This document shows positions 1 through 9,774 of a stretch of DNA of 64,000 nt, piece by piece (position 1 is the stretch's first letter; every line of letters begins with the position of its first letter). This DNA comes from Candidatus Ruthia sp. Cpac_8_S14 (GTDB lineage Bacteria > Pseudomonadota > Gammaproteobacteria > PS1 > Pseudothioglobaceae), in the NCBI GenBank assembly GCA_021730205.1, contig CP072533.1, positions 1,021,380 to 1,085,379 on the forward strand. The letters run 5' to 3'. The position numbers and the translations under genes were made by a program. The notes beneath the pieces were generated by a model, which saw only the letters and a program-made list of their open reading frames with translations, was not told the DNA's origin and made no database searches.

Positions 1-699
1 ACCCCCATTGAACTACCCAGTGCAAAGATTATTAATGCCAAACGCATCGAAACATTCAAACAAAACATAGCACAAACCATCAACAATCAAAACTTAGACA
101 TATTTGAAAAATTAGTCAGCGAATTTCAACAAGAAAACCCAGAAATTGAAGTCTCAAAAATCTCTGCCGCCTTAGCATTCATTGCACAAGGCAATGAACC
201 ATTGCTATTATCAGAAAAAGAGCCAAACTTTGGCGGCAATCAAACACCAAAAGAAGAAGAAATTTCCACCAAGGCCGATCAACTAAAAGACTTTCCTAAA
301 ATTCCAATGTGCCGCTATAAGATTGAAGTGGGCAATAATAATAATGTCAAGCCAGGCAATATTTTAGGTGCCATTGTCAATGAGGCTGACATGGACAGTG
401 AATATATTGGCTCAATTCAAATTTTTGATCATTTTTCAACCATTGACTTGCCAGATGAGATGCCAAACGAGGTATTTGAGGTTTTAAAAAAGACCGTGGT
501 TTGTGGCAAACACTTAAACATTGTCGAACTCACTGAAAAAAACAACAAGGTCACTGTTGGAGTACGAACGAGAAAACGTAATTTTGGTCGTGGAAAGTTC
601 TCCAAGGGCAAAAGCAACAATCGACGTAACAATAAAGACTATCACGGTAAAAGCAAAAGAGACGACAAACACGGCAGAAAACCAAAATTTTCACGCTAA
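1..699 (+). CDS. deaD: DEAD-box ATP-dependent RNA helicase DeaD/CsdA, C-terminal part (cut by window start)
   Basis: The reading frame is open from base 1 to the stop at 699, about 232 residues, and the gene begins outside the window. The visible part has an alpha-helical linker (FKQNIAQTINNQNLDIFEKL), then a DbpA-type RNA-binding fold (CRYKIEVGNNNNVKPGNILG, then IQIFDHFSTIDLPDEM), and a basic Arg/Gly/Lys tail. This order is typical of the DeaD/CsdA cold-shock helicase that helps ribosome assembly and mRNA unwinding. The helicase core is not visible, so the assignment rests on the tail. An ATG at 202 lies inside the frame and is not the real start. A decayed SulP gene follows 13 bp downstream. 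Confidence 0.85.
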   Translation, partial: TPIELPSAKIINAKRIETFKQNIAQTINNQNLDIFEKLVSEFQQENPEIEVSKISAALAFIAQGNEPLLLSEKEPNFGGNQTPKEEEISTKADQLKDFPKIPMCRYKIEVGNNNNVKPGNILGAIVNEADMDSEYIGSIQIFDHFSTIDLPDEMPNEVFEVLKKTVVCGKHLNIVELTEKNNKVTVGVRTRKRNFGRGKFSKGKSNNRRNNKDYHGKSKRDDKHGRKPKFSR

Positions 700-712
700 G
701 ATTTAAAATACA

Positions 713-2260
713 ATGAAGTTCTCACGTTTTTTTCTTTTCTAAGCTTGTCAACAAAGCCTTTCTTAAAGCAGATCTAATTTCAGGATTAACTAGCTCTGTT
801 ATTGTCCTACCCCAGAGTGTCGCATTTGCCACTATCGCTGGATTGCTCCCTGGATATAGGCTATATACTTCGATGGTTACCCCAATCATTGTTGCACTAT
901 TCGGCTTATCATTGCATCTGGTTTCAGGGCCAACTATAGCCATTTCTATCGTGTTTCTTTCACTATTAATCATCACGCCAAGCCAGACAGTGCTGAATTT
1001 GTATTCTTAGCGTTCACACTTACTTTTCTTGCTGGCGTTTATCAACTGGCATTTGGCTTAGCACATTTAGATGTAATGGTTTTGTTTCGCACACGGTCAT
1101 TATTGGCTTTACGGCAGGTACAGCTATTTAATTGCCAGTAGCCAATTAAAGCACATTACAGATATCTTTGTACCCAAAGGTGGGTTTTTATTATTCATAC
1201 TTTGATAGGCCTGTATCAAGGTGCTGGAGATACCAATATGTATTTGATTATTACTGCCTTAGTAACTTTAATTACAACTATTTTGACCAAAGAATTCTTT
1301 CCAAAATTGTCTAATTTATTATTAAGGCATGGTTGTTGGGAGTCTACTTGCCTACCTTTATTACCATCAAAATACTGGCACCCGAAGCACTTACTGTCGC
1401 CTTACTTGGTTTAATCGAGGCGGTTTCAATTAGTCGCGCTGTGGCAACAAAATCCAACCAGCGCATTTATACCCTAGCTAAGAGTTTATTGGCTAAGGCA
1501 TGCCAAATATATTTGGCAGTTTTATGTCTAGTTATGCAGGCTCTGGTTCATTTACACGTTCAGGACTTAGCTTTGAATCAGATGCAAGAACACCCTTATT
1601 CGCTATTTTTTCTGCCATTATATTAATGATTATTGTGCTACTTATTGTGCACCACTCACTGCCTATCTACCCATTACTGCGATGGCGAATGCTATCCCTT
1701 ATGGTTGTCTATAATTTAATTGATTTTCACCACATTCGTGAAACCTTAAGTTTTAGCGTAGAAGAATCTGCCATCCTAATAACCACCTCTCTAGCAATTC
1801 TCTTTCTTGAGCTAGAATTTGCTATTTACTTAGATGTTTTACTTTCATTAGTTTTATTCCTTAGCAAAATTTCCACACCTGTCACATTCCTGCCCTATCC
1901 CTAGATAATACCCAAGTCAATGGTAAAAAGAAATTCATCAATATTAACAAAAAACGCATCAAATAATGCCCCAACTCAAAATTATTCGCATTGACATGTC
2001 CATTTATTTTAGCTCAGTTAATCACATTCAAAAACGCACTAATCATATTTTAATTGTTGCTAGTGGCATTAATTTTATTGACTTGACAGGTACAGAAGCA
2101 CTCATTTCAGGAAACAATCGCTTAGTAAAAACAGTAGTGGCTTTATATTAGGCCACACTTTTTCGATTCAAAATCACAAGCCATTAATCATACTTATAAA
2201 AAACCAGAAAAAAAGTGTACAACCTGCCAAGCACTTATTTTTAACGAATATCAACCTTAA
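713..2260 (+). pseudogene. SulP-family anion permease with STAS domain, decayed
   Basis: Fragments in all three forward frames line up in order as one SulP permease. They are the N-terminal SulP signature (LISGLTSSVIVLPQSVAFAT, then AGLLPGYRLYTSM), a transmembrane stretch with SGPTIAISIVF, a segment with GFTAGTAI, SYAGSGSFTRSGLSFES, YNLIDFHHIR, and a STAS core (ASGINFIDLTGTEALIS). A short Cys-containing tail (CTTCQALIFNEYQP) ends at 2258-2260. I count at least five frame changes, the first in the T-run near 727, so no functional protein can be made. SulP proteins import sulfate or bicarbonate; the substrate of this one is unknown. Confidence 0.9.
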
Positions 2261-2398
2261 TGACAAAAAAAGTGTGCTAAAATTAGCATTGCTGGTAAAG
2301 GATACAGCTGCTATTTATATCTATGTTGTTGATTGATTCATTGTCGGTTTTCGTACTCTATAAAAGGTAGTCTATTTTTTCGGTAATTTTTAACTTAT

Positions 2399-2404
2399 AG
2401 GAGA
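2399..2404 (+). promoter_or_regulatory. Shine-Dalgarno site of the cold-shock gene
   Basis: AGGAGA lies 4 bases before the ATG at 2409. The 140 bases between the SulP remnant and this site hold no reading frame and probably carry the promoter and a structured 5' leader, as is usual for csp genes. I see no clear promoter match. Confidence 0.6.
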
Positions 2405-2408
2405 CACA

Positions 2409-2612
2409 ATGTCTACAACAGGAAAAGTCAAATGGTTTGACGCAAAGAAAGGGTTTGGTTTTATTGAGCAAGAAAGTGGCGATGATGTATTTGTTCACTT
2501 CCGTGCTATTCAAGGCGATGGTTACAAATCATTAGAAGAAGGTCAAGAAGTGGAATTTGACCTAGAAGATGGTGAAAAAGGTCCGCAAGCTGCGAACGTT
2601 TACCCAAAATAA
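2409..2612 (+). CDS. cspA: Cold-shock-domain RNA chaperone, CspA family
   Basis: A 67-residue protein of the usual size for single-domain cold-shock proteins. It has [18 protein letters not shown], which contains the RNP1 motif KGFGFI, and DVFVHFRAI, which contains RNP2. These bind single-stranded RNA or DNA and melt secondary structure. The C-terminus ([10 protein letters not shown]) matches the family. The gene stands alone between two pseudogenes with its own ribosome binding site and terminator, so it is probably monocistronic. Which csp paralogue it is cannot be decided. Confidence 0.95.
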   Translation: MSTTGKVKWFDAKKGFGFIEQESGDDVFVHFRAIQGDGYKSLEEGQEVEFDLEDGEKGPQAANVYPK

Positions 2613-2630
2613 TTTGCTAATTATTTAAAT

Positions 2631-2660
2631 AAAAAACCCGGTTTAATCGCTGGGTTTTTT
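2631..2660 (+). terminator. Rho-independent terminator of cspA
   Basis: ACCCGG and CTGGGT form a 6-bp stem (one G-U) around an 8-base loop, extended by A/T pairs and followed by a T-run. It begins about 20 bases after the cspA stop. Confidence 0.75.
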
Positions 2661-3021
2661 ATTATCTATAATAATATACCTTGTTCTAAGAGTTTCTCAT
2701 ACCATAGCCTGCTTTATATCTATTAAGTGTAGTTATTGCATTTTTTGTGTTGCTATTTAAATTTTATAGCAAATAGGCTAATCTAAATTTAACTCTATTT
2801 TTATTATTTGTTGTTATAGAGTGTGGGTTAAACTATATTAGCTGGACGAAAATCCACTACAGTTCCAAGATATTGACTGATAGCAATGGTTTTTTTCTTG
2901 GTCTGAGCACATAAACAACACAACCTTACCAGTCAATATAATCTGTTCTAAATAAAATCAAATTTACACTACTAAATGCACATTCTGATTGGTCAAAATC
3001 AGCCAAAAGATGCAACTAAAA
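2661..3021. other. Gene-free stretch between cspA terminator and CARDB pseudogene
   Basis: I find no coding remnant that I can name. The only structure is a perfect 10-bp inverted repeat, ATATTGACTG at 2870-2879 and its complement at 2930-2939, about 50 bases apart. It is probably chance or the tail of a dead gene. Confidence 0.5.
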
Positions 3022-3840
3022 TTAATCACAAGCTGTGTTAATTTTTGCTCTTGTGTTTGTTCCAATTTTACCATCTACGGTTAGACTATTTGCGCTTTGA
3101 TAATCTTTTTACTGCTGATTCTATTCCAGCACCAAAAATCCCATCTATACCATTAGGGTCAAAGCCAAAAAGTTTTGCAAGTCTTTAATTTGTGTTTTAT
3201 TTCCTCCAACAGCTGTACCACCTTGTCCACGCTCTAAATTTTCTGTAATTACATCACCTACAGAATAATCCGAAAAGTCGTAAGACGGAGAATTTGTTGT
3301 AAATCTAACATATTTAATATTATTATTCTCATTAGTTTCGCTAAATTTATTATCATAACCTGCTACAAATAATATATACCAGTATCTCAAGATGATAAGT
3401 TGCTTGGCGTATTTAATGTTTGATATTCTCTATCTGATGTATCATCAGAAGCTATACTAGAATCGTCAGTATCTAGGGGTTCGTCTGAGCTATCAAGGCG
3501 TGTGTTCTCCGATGAATAATACCCAATTTTAACACTGTCCATATCATTATTTAAAACATTGCCTGAATAACATAAGCAGTTATTTTTCCACCAACTTCAA
3601 CAGAAGTTCTATTTAGGCTTTCGTCGCTTAAATAGAAATCATGCGTTTCTGAGCCTTCTTCTATTTCAAAATATTTATAGTTAGAATGATTGCCACTCAC
3701 ACGAGCTCTAATTTTTACTTTATAACGATGTCCTACTGTTAAATTAGAAATCACTACTTTCAGTCGTTACCTCAACCGTTTCAATATTGTCATTATAATA
3801 CCCTCTAACTTTAACTGACACTCAATATTGTAAAAACTTA
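3022..3840 (-). pseudogene. Secreted protein with CARDB domains and C-terminal peptidoglycan-binding domain, decayed
   Basis: Reading the minus strand downward from about 3840, fragments follow in order. A beta-rich segment (ISNLTVGHRYKVKIRARV, SDESLNRTSVEVGG) is followed by a CARDB-type repeat (VKIGYYSSENTRLDSSDEPL, WYILFVAGYDNKFSETNENN). A PG_binding_1 domain ends the gene (LAKLFGFDPNGIDGIFGAG, then ANSLTVDGKIGTNTRAKINT) with a stop at 3022-3024. CARDB is an extracellular adhesion-like fold, and PG_binding_1 anchors proteins to the cell wall. At least three frameshifts separate the pieces and no start is recognisable. It was probably a surface or cell-wall protein, now dead. Confidence 0.8.
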
Positions 3841-3960
3841 AAAGTTAATTCTTATGAGTTAATTGATATTATTTTAGAAAGTCTAAATTCAATAATTTTT
3901 GCTTAAATTTAGACACAGTGAGCATATTTTCAAATAAATAATACGTTAGACTAATCACCC

Positions 3961-5376
3961 ATGAAAACATTTTATTGGTATGACTATGAAACTTTTGGCA
4001 TTTCGCCAAGAATAGATAGAATCTCTCAATTTGCTGGTATCAGGACTGATGAAAATTTTAATATTTTAGATGAGCAGATGTTTTACTGCAAGCCAACTCA
4101 TGATTGTTTGCCATCGCCTGAAGCTTGTTTTATAACTGGTATTAGCCCACAATTGTGTGAACAAAAAGGCATAATTGAACATGAATTTATTAAAAAAATT
4201 CATGTTCAACTTTCAACACCAAATACCTGTGTTGCAGGTTACAATTCAATTCGTTTTGATGATGAATTTACTCGTTACACGCTGTATCGTAATTTTATAG
4301 ATCCTTATACTTGGCATTGGAAAAATGGCAATACTCGCTGGGATATATTAGACGTTGTGCGACTGTGCTACGCACTTAAAAAAGATACAAGCCTTAAATG
4401 GGTTCATGATGAACAAGGCAAACCAGTCTTTAAACTTGATCAATTGTCACTTACTAATGACATTGAACATGCAAATGCACATGATGCTTTAGCTGATGTG
4501 CGCGCCACTATTGCCATTGCTAAAATTATCAAGCAAACACAACCTCAATTGTTTGACTATAGCTTTAGTTTAAGAGAAAAGAAAACAGTCGCCTCTAAAA
4601 TTAGCCTATTTGAGCCAATGTTACATACAACTGGTATGTATCCAGCACAACTATCTTGTACTCGATTGTCCGTTGCACTGGCTTATCATCCTGAGTATAA
4701 CGACCGAGCGCTGGTTTTTAACCTTGATCAAGACCCTTGTGTTTTACTAGAACTTGACATTGAAGCACTTAAAACCTTGATATTTACCAAGCAATCTGAA
4801 CTACCAAAAGAGCAAGAAAGATTACAAATTAAAGAGTTAATTTTTAATAAAAGTCCGATGTTTGTCCCTAATGTTTATAAACTTGGGCCAAAAATTATTA
4901 AGCAGTTAAATATTGATACGAATCAATGTATGCGGCATCTCACTTTTATCAAAGACAACCAACTCAAGATTAGTAAAGTCGTACAAGATTTATACAAAAA
5001 TGATCAAAAACGCGTTGCAACAAAAGATATAGACCAATCGCTTTATGATGGTTTTATTGACAATGCTGATAAGCGTATTTGTAACCAAATTCAAGTCTTA
5101 TCTGTTAAAGAATTAGGCGTGTTTCATCCAAAATTTAAGGACAAAAAACTCTCAACATTACTTATGCACTTTAAAGCTAGAAATTATCTCAACGCTTTAA
5201 CCGAAGACGAAAAAGAAGACTGGTTTGAAACTGTACAAGGGCGAGTCCAAACAGGTGAAAATGGCTATACAGCTATTGATGATTACCTAGCAAAAATTAA
5301 CGCAATGAGGCAACAACACCCAGAACAAGAAGAATTATGGCAACAACTTGAAACTTATAGCAAGTCGTTCTTTTAG
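3961..5376 (+). CDS. sbcB: Exodeoxyribonuclease I
   Basis: A 471-residue protein, essentially the E. coli ExoI length. The DEDD exonuclease motifs are present: YDYETFG at residues 6-12 (ExoI), NSIRFDDEFTRY (ExoII), and NAHDALADVRATIAIAKI (ExoIII, with the catalytic His-Asp). The rest matches the ExoI SH3-like and C-terminal helical domains (LYDGFIDNADKRI, FKARNY). It degrades single-stranded DNA 3' to 5' in mismatch repair and recombination. The ATG at 3961 gives a complete N-terminus. The neighbour nth, 72 bp downstream, is also a repair gene. Confidence 0.95.
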   Translation: MKTFYWYDYETFGISPRIDRISQFAGIRTDENFNILDEQMFYCKPTHDCLPSPEACFITGISPQLCEQKGIIEHEFIKKIHVQLSTPNTCVAGYNSIRFDDEFTRYTLYRNFIDPYTWHWKNGNTRWDILDVVRLCYALKKDTSLKWVHDEQGKPVFKLDQLSLTNDIEHANAHDALADVRATIAIAKIIKQTQPQLFDYSFSLREKKTVASKISLFEPMLHTTGMYPAQLSCTRLSVALAYHPEYNDRALVFNLDQDPCVLLELDIEALKTLIFTKQSELPKEQERLQIKELIFNKSPMFVPNVYKLGPKIIKQLNIDTNQCMRHLTFIKDNQLKISKVVQDLYKNDQKRVATKDIDQSLYDGFIDNADKRICNQIQVLSVKELGVFHPKFKDKKLSTLLMHFKARNYLNALTEDEKEDWFETVQGRVQTGENGYTAIDDYLAKINAMRQQHPEQEELWQQLETYSKSFF

Positions 5377-5448
5377 GGTATTTTGCCTTAAATTTAAATA
5401 CAAGGTATAATGTTCGGCATTGAGAAAAAAAATAGGCAAAGAAAAAAA

Positions 5449-6081
5449 ATGAACGCCGAGACACGTACAGAAATGTTTGGAAGGTTGCTTAAAAAGATAC
5501 CAAATCCAACCACAGAATTAAACTATTCAACACCATTTGAACTATTGGTGGCCGTGACATTATCCGCCCAAGCGACTGATAAAAGTGTTAACAAGGTCAC
5601 TGATAAATTGTTTCCAATTGCCAATACACCTAAAACTATTTTTGAATTAGGCGAAGATACACTCCGAGACACCATAAGAAGCATTGGTTTGTTCAATTCA
5701 AAAGCCAAGCACATTATTCAAGCTTGTAAAATTTTGATTGAGAAACACAACTCAGGTGTGCCCGAAACTCGTAAAGAGTTAGAAGCATTACCTGGTGTTG
5801 GTCGTAAAACTGCCAATGTTGTGCTTAATACTGCCTTCGGTCATCCAACGATTGCGGTTGATACGCATATTTATCGTGTGGCAAATCGCACTGCTATTGC
5901 GAGTGGCAAAACTGTATTAGAGGTGGAGAAAAAATTGGTTAAATTCATCCCTGATGAATACCGAGTACCTGCGCACCACTTAATGATTCTACATGGTCGC
6001 TATACTTGTAAAGCCCGCTCTCCATTATGTACAGAGTGTATTTTGCTTGACCTTTGTGAATACGAAGAGAAAAACTTATAA
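5449..6081 (+). CDS. nth: Endonuclease III (DNA glycosylase/AP lyase)
   Basis: Starting at the ATG at 5449 gives 210 residues, beginning MNAETRTEMFGRLLKKIPNP and aligning with E. coli Nth from its first residues. The in-frame ATG at 5410 would add 13 basic residues unlike the family. The helix-hairpin-helix is LEALPGVGRKTANVVL with the catalytic Lys (GRKTA), and the catalytic Asp is in AVDTHIYRVANR. The four cysteines of the [4Fe-4S] cluster are at the C-terminus (CKARSPLCTECILLDLC). It removes oxidised pyrimidines in base excision repair. Confidence 0.95.
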   Translation: MNAETRTEMFGRLLKKIPNPTTELNYSTPFELLVAVTLSAQATDKSVNKVTDKLFPIANTPKTIFELGEDTLRDTIRSIGLFNSKAKHIIQACKILIEKHNSGVPETRKELEALPGVGRKTANVVLNTAFGHPTIAVDTHIYRVANRTAIASGKTVLEVEKKLVKFIPDEYRVPAHHLMILHGRYTCKARSPLCTECILLDLCEYEEKNL

Positions 6082-6085
6082 ACTT

Positions 6086-6297
6086 TTAAGTATTTTACAC
6101 TTCAAGATAGAGCACAACAACAACGATTCCTTACTAATGCTTGGCAAAAGTTCTTAAACAAGCATCACTTAATCCGTTGGAAGCTCAGCTCACTCAAGTG
6201 ATTGAAATACATCCTGAATATCACAAACTGATTAGTGGCATTAAGTCTGACTATTTTCCAAAAAGTGGTGAGGTTAATCCTTATTTACATTGCTCCC
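6086..6297 (+). pseudogene. DUF1841 protein, 5' remnant
   Basis: FTLQDRAQQQRFLTNAWQK in one frame continues after a one-base shift as LNPLEAQLTQVIEIHPEYHK and GEVNPYLH. This is the conserved N-terminal two thirds of the DUF1841 family, whose hallmarks are PLExQ and HPEYH. The C-terminus is missing and the frame runs straight into a fructosamine-kinase-like sequence, so a deletion has joined two dead genes. The family's function is unknown. Confidence 0.7.
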
Positions 6298-6320
6298 TTA
6301 GGGATCATCAATCTAACCCT

Positions 6321-6999
6321 AACCAACAATTTATTCAACAAGAAAAAGAGTTGCAATTATTAGGAAAAACCATTACTACGCCCAAAGTGTTAGGGTGTTG
6401 TGAATATTACCTAATTTTGGAATGGATAAATGAATCTCTTAACCCAAATCTGCAATCTCAAGCTGGTACAGCTCTTGCTTATTTACATCAAAATACACAT
6501 GATTATTGGGGTAAATAACAAAATCGGCCAAACTGACTAATTTAATGCGGTAGGTGGCAATATTACGAATTGGTCAGAGTTTTATTGGGAATATCGTCTT
6601 TTATATTAAATCGAACTTGCCTTTGAGAACAACTTACTAAGTTATGATAACTATCAATAGCTACTTAATTATAGAAATAAAACTGCTTCATTTATTAAAC
6701 AATAGTATTATAAGCCTATTGCTACACGGCGATTTATGGTCAGGAAATCTTATTAGTGGCAAAAACAACCCTTATTTTATTGATTCTGCTAGTTATTATG
6801 GTCATTGTAGAATAGATTTTGGTACTAACCTTTATGTTTGATGGATTTTCAGATTATTTTTTATCGTTCTTATCATAAAATTAACCCATCAAGTGCTGAC
6901 TCTAATCATAGAAAACTGTTATATATGTTGTATCATTATCTCAATCATTTAAATATACCAAAATGTGATGAGTTACTACCACGCTTTATAGGTTATTAA
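6321..6999 (+). pseudogene. Fructosamine-3-kinase-like protein, decayed
   Basis: Pieces in several frames match the fructosamine kinase family: FIQQEKELQLLGKTITTPKV and YYLILEWINE (N-lobe), TALAYLH, a segment with NWSEFYWEYRL, and the kinase catalytic-loop signature LLHGDLWSGNLISG. A metal-binding segment (FIDSASYYGH) and a C-terminal LYHYLNHLNI follow, with the stop at 6997-6999. Stops and shifts between pieces rule out function. Intact relatives phosphorylate ketosamines to repair glycated proteins. Confidence 0.8.
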
Positions 7000-7000
7000 A

Positions 7001-7250
7001 ATGGGTGAATTAACACAATTAAAAGGTTTAGGTGATAAATTTTAGGAAAGCTCAACAAAATAGGCGTTTATAGTAAACAAGATTTACAAGCAGAAGGTAC
7101 TGTTCCTGCTTTTGTTGAATTAGGCGAGCCTCATTTGTGCTTTTTATATGCCTTGGCAGGTGCACTTGAGAATAGGAGCTGGTTAGTTATTTTGTACAAA
7201 ATGACAAAACTCGACTTATTATCGAGCTGGATAATTATAAAACCAAATAA
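7001..7250 (+). pseudogene. TfoX C-terminal-domain protein, decayed
   Basis: MGELTQLKGLGDK, then after a shift LGKLNKIGVYSKQDLQAEG and FLYALAGALENRSW, then after another shift QNDKTRLIIELDNYKTK with the stop at 7248-7250. This is the helical TfoX C-terminal domain found alone or in the competence regulator TfoX. At least two frameshifts are visible within 250 bp. It follows the kinase remnant by one base, so the two probably once formed an operon. Confidence 0.75.
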
Positions 7251-7262
7251 GGCAAGTCTTTG

Positions 7263-7880
7263 TTAAATCTGCCAACTAACAAAATTACTAAGCAATTGCA
7301 AACCATCGTGCTGTGACTTTTCAGGATGAAACTGCACTGCAAATAGTTTATTTTGAGCAATGGCACAAGTGAAATCAACACCATAATTGGTTGAACCAGC
7401 AATCACGTCTGCATGACTGGCTTCTATATAATAACTATGCACACTATAAAAGCGTGCATAGTTATTAATATTATGCCAAAGCGGATGCTCTATTGATTGT
7501 TTCACCGTATTCCAGCCCATGTGTGGCACTTTGAGGTTATTTTTAGCAAATTTAACAACATTACCTGAAATGATAGACAAACCATCAATACCGTTATTTT
7601 CCTCGCTATGATCAAATAAAAGTTGCAACCCTAAGCAGATGCCCAAAAATGGTTTTTCATCAACACAACGCTTGATAACATCTACTAACCCATGTTGTGT
7701 TAATGCTTTCATACATGCGCCCATTGCGCCTTGTCCTGGAAAAACAATGCGATCAACGTTTGTGATTAAATTAGCATTATCAGTCAAAAAAACTTTATCA
7801 TTGGGAGCGACATGCTCAAGTGCTTTTTGCACGCTACGCACATTGCCCATGCCATAATCAATAATTGCAATACTTTGCAC
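7263..7880 (-). CDS. hisH: Imidazole glycerol phosphate synthase, glutaminase subunit
   Basis: A 205-residue class I glutamine amidotransferase. The N-terminus is IAIIDYGMGNVRSVQKALEH. The nucleophile Cys is in FLGICLGLQLLF and the His/Glu pair in AVQFHPEKSQHDGLQLL. With HisF it forms IGP and AICAR in histidine synthesis; HisF is not in this window. It follows hisB by 6 bp on the same strand, so the two are likely co-transcribed. hisC and hisA lie elsewhere in the window, so the his operon is broken up. Confidence 0.95.
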   Translation of the reverse strand: MQSIAIIDYGMGNVRSVQKALEHVAPNDKVFLTDNANLITNVDRIVFPGQGAMGACMKALTQHGLVDVIKRCVDEKPFLGICLGLQLLFDHSEENNGIDGLSIISGNVVKFAKNNLKVPHMGWNTVKQSIEHPLWHNINNYARFYSVHSYYIEASHADVIAGSTNYGVDFTCAIAQNKLFAVQFHPEKSQHDGLQLLSNFVSWQI

Positions 7881-7886
7881 GAATGT

Positions 7887-8474
7887 TTAAAGCAAGCCTT
7901 TGGTGGAAGGAACCATGCCTTTTTGACGTTCGTCTTTGGTTATTGCCATACGTAATGCTCTGCCAAATGCTTTGAAGATAGTTTCAGCCTGATGATGAGA
8001 ATTAACGCCTTTAAGGTTGTCAATATGTAGTGTAATCAGCGCATGGTTCACAAAGCCTTGGAAGAATTCTGAAATCAAATCAACATCGAAAGTGCCAATC
8101 ATAGTGCGCATAAAACTCACGTTTAAATCCAAACTAGGGCGACCAGAAAGGTCTAGCACAACACGTGATAGCGCTTCATCCAGTGGCACATAAGAATAAC
8201 CATAACGGGTAAAACCTTTTTTATCACCGATTGCTTGAACAAAGGTTTGACCCAATGTAATGCCAATATCTTCAACACTGTGGTGATCATCAATTTGTGT
8301 ATCACCATCGCATTTAATGGTTAAATCCATTAAACCGTGACGTGCAACTTGATCCAGCATATGATTCAAAAATGGCACACCAGTATCTATATTTGCTTGA
8401 CCTGTGCCATATAAATTGAGCCCAACACTAATATCGGTTTCATTGGTTTTTCTAGATACTTTAATCATATGCAT
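7887..8474 (-). CDS. hisB: Imidazoleglycerol-phosphate dehydratase (monofunctional HisB)
   Basis: A 195-residue stand-alone dehydratase without the phosphatase domain of the E. coli fusion. The metal-binding motif is [15 protein letters not shown], and the second His cluster is [35 protein letters not shown] also matches. It converts IGP to imidazole acetol phosphate. Two starts are 6 bases apart (ATG at 8474 or 8468); the second gives [13 protein letters not shown], the commoner N-terminus. It shares a transcript with hisH. Confidence 0.95.
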   Translation of the reverse strand: MHMIKVSRKTNETDISVGLNLYGTGQANIDTGVPFLNHMLDQVARHGLMDLTIKCDGDTQIDDHHSVEDIGITLGQTFVQAIGDKKGFTRYGYSYVPLDEALSRVVLDLSGRPSLDLNVSFMRTMIGTFDVDLISEFFQGFVNHALITLHIDNLKGVNSHHQAETIFKAFGRALRMAITKDERQKGMVPSTKGLL

Positions 8475-8616
8475 TCTGCAAGTTCATTATTTTTTTATTA
8501 TAACTATTGACAGCAATAATCAAAGCGTCAATAACACTTGCATAAAACAGCCCGATTGGCCCTAAAAATATGGCAACAACAAGGCTTTTAGTGGGTAGTT
8601 TTTGTGGTGACACGAT

Positions 8617-9642
8617 TTATAAATACTTCTCAATTAGAATTTCAGCGATTTGTATCGTATTAAGTGCTGCACCTTTGCGAATATTATCAGAAACCACCCA
8701 TAGATTTAAGCCTTTCTCATGGGAAATATCCTCACGGATACGGCTCACAAACGTATCATCATGGTTAATTGCCTCAACAGATGGTGTGGCATAACCACCA
8801 TCGTCGCGTTTGTCCATAACTGTAACACCATTCGCTTTTGACAAAATATTAGTGGCTTCAGCCGCAGTAATTTTTCTTATAGTTTCGATATTAATCGCTT
8901 CAGAATGTCCATAAATAACAGGCACACGCACCGCTGTTGGATTAATTGAAACGTCTTCATCCTCAAAAATCTTTTGCGTCTCCCACACCATTTTCATCTC
9001 CTCCTTGGTATAGCCATTATCTTGAAAGACATCAATATGTGGGATGACATTAAACGCAATCTGCTTTGGATAGACTTCAACATCAATCTCAGTATTGCCA
9101 TTTAATAATTTGGTTGTTTGGTCGATTAATTCACTAATCGCCTCCTTGCCAGAACCCGACACCGCTTGATAAGTCGCCACATTAATGCGCTTAATCCCTA
9201 CCGCATCATAAATCGGCTTGAGTGCCACCAGCATTTGAATGGTTGAACAATTTGGATTGGCAATAATATTGCGCTTCGTATAATCTGCAATTGCATGTGG
9301 ATTTACCTCTGGCACGACCAAAGGAATATCCTTATCACGACGAAAATATGCCGTATTATCAATCACCACACACCCTGCCTCAGCCGCAATCGGTGCATAT
9401 TTCTCAGAAATACTACCACCTGCTGAGAACAACCCTATTTGCACTTTCGAAAAGTCAAAAGCACTTAAATCTTGCACTGTCCAACTTTTACCCTGACAAA
9501 ATACTTTCTTACCAGCAGAACTGACACTCGCTAAAGGATATAAATTATTAATTGGAAAATCGCGCTGTTCTAAAATAGAAAGAATCGTCTCACCCACCAC
9601 GCCTGTTGCGCCCACAACACAAACATCAAATTTCTTACTCAT
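8617..9642 (-). CDS. asd: Aspartate-semialdehyde dehydrogenase
   Basis: A 341-residue protein. The NADP-binding N-terminus is VVGATGVVGETILSILEQRD, the active-site Cys is in NPNCSTIQMLVALKPI, and the substrate-binding part is RVPVIYGHSEAINI, with GLNLWVVSDNIRKGAA at the C-terminus. Length and motifs fit the Asd type of Pseudomonas and many other bacteria rather than the longer E. coli enzyme. It makes aspartate semialdehyde for lysine, threonine, methionine and diaminopimelate. The gene stands alone, 142 bp upstream of hisB on the same strand. Confidence 0.95.
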   Translation of the reverse strand: MSKKFDVCVVGATGVVGETILSILEQRDFPINNLYPLASVSSAGKKVFCQGKSWTVQDLSAFDFSKVQIGLFSAGGSISEKYAPIAAEAGCVVIDNTAYFRRDKDIPLVVPEVNPHAIADYTKRNIIANPNCSTIQMLVALKPIYDAVGIKRINVATYQAVSGSGKEAISELIDQTTKLLNGNTEIDVEVYPKQIAFNVIPHIDVFQDNGYTKEEMKMVWETQKIFEDEDVSINPTAVRVPVIYGHSEAINIETIRKITAAEATNILSKANGVTVMDKRDDGGYATPSVEAINHDDTFVSRIREDISHEKGLNLWVVSDNIRKGAALNTIQIAEILIEKYL

Positions 9643-9774
9643 AGTATAGAAATGTAAAACCTAAAAAGAGAGTATTATACTTAAAGTTTTAATCGGTATT
9701 TTCTTTGTCAAAATCTGATTATTGTTGGGTTGTTTAGCTTTTGTCCAACATGTTGCTTAATTTTTGTTCGCAAG

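Noticed and set aside
429-632. Antisense ORFs inside deaD and similar shadows in most genes
   Set aside because: They run opposite to clear coding frames, have no family match and no ribosome binding site.
2870-2939. Inverted repeat ATATTGACTG as ends of a small mobile element
   Set aside because: Only one copy pair in the window, no target duplication, no transposase; chance is likely.
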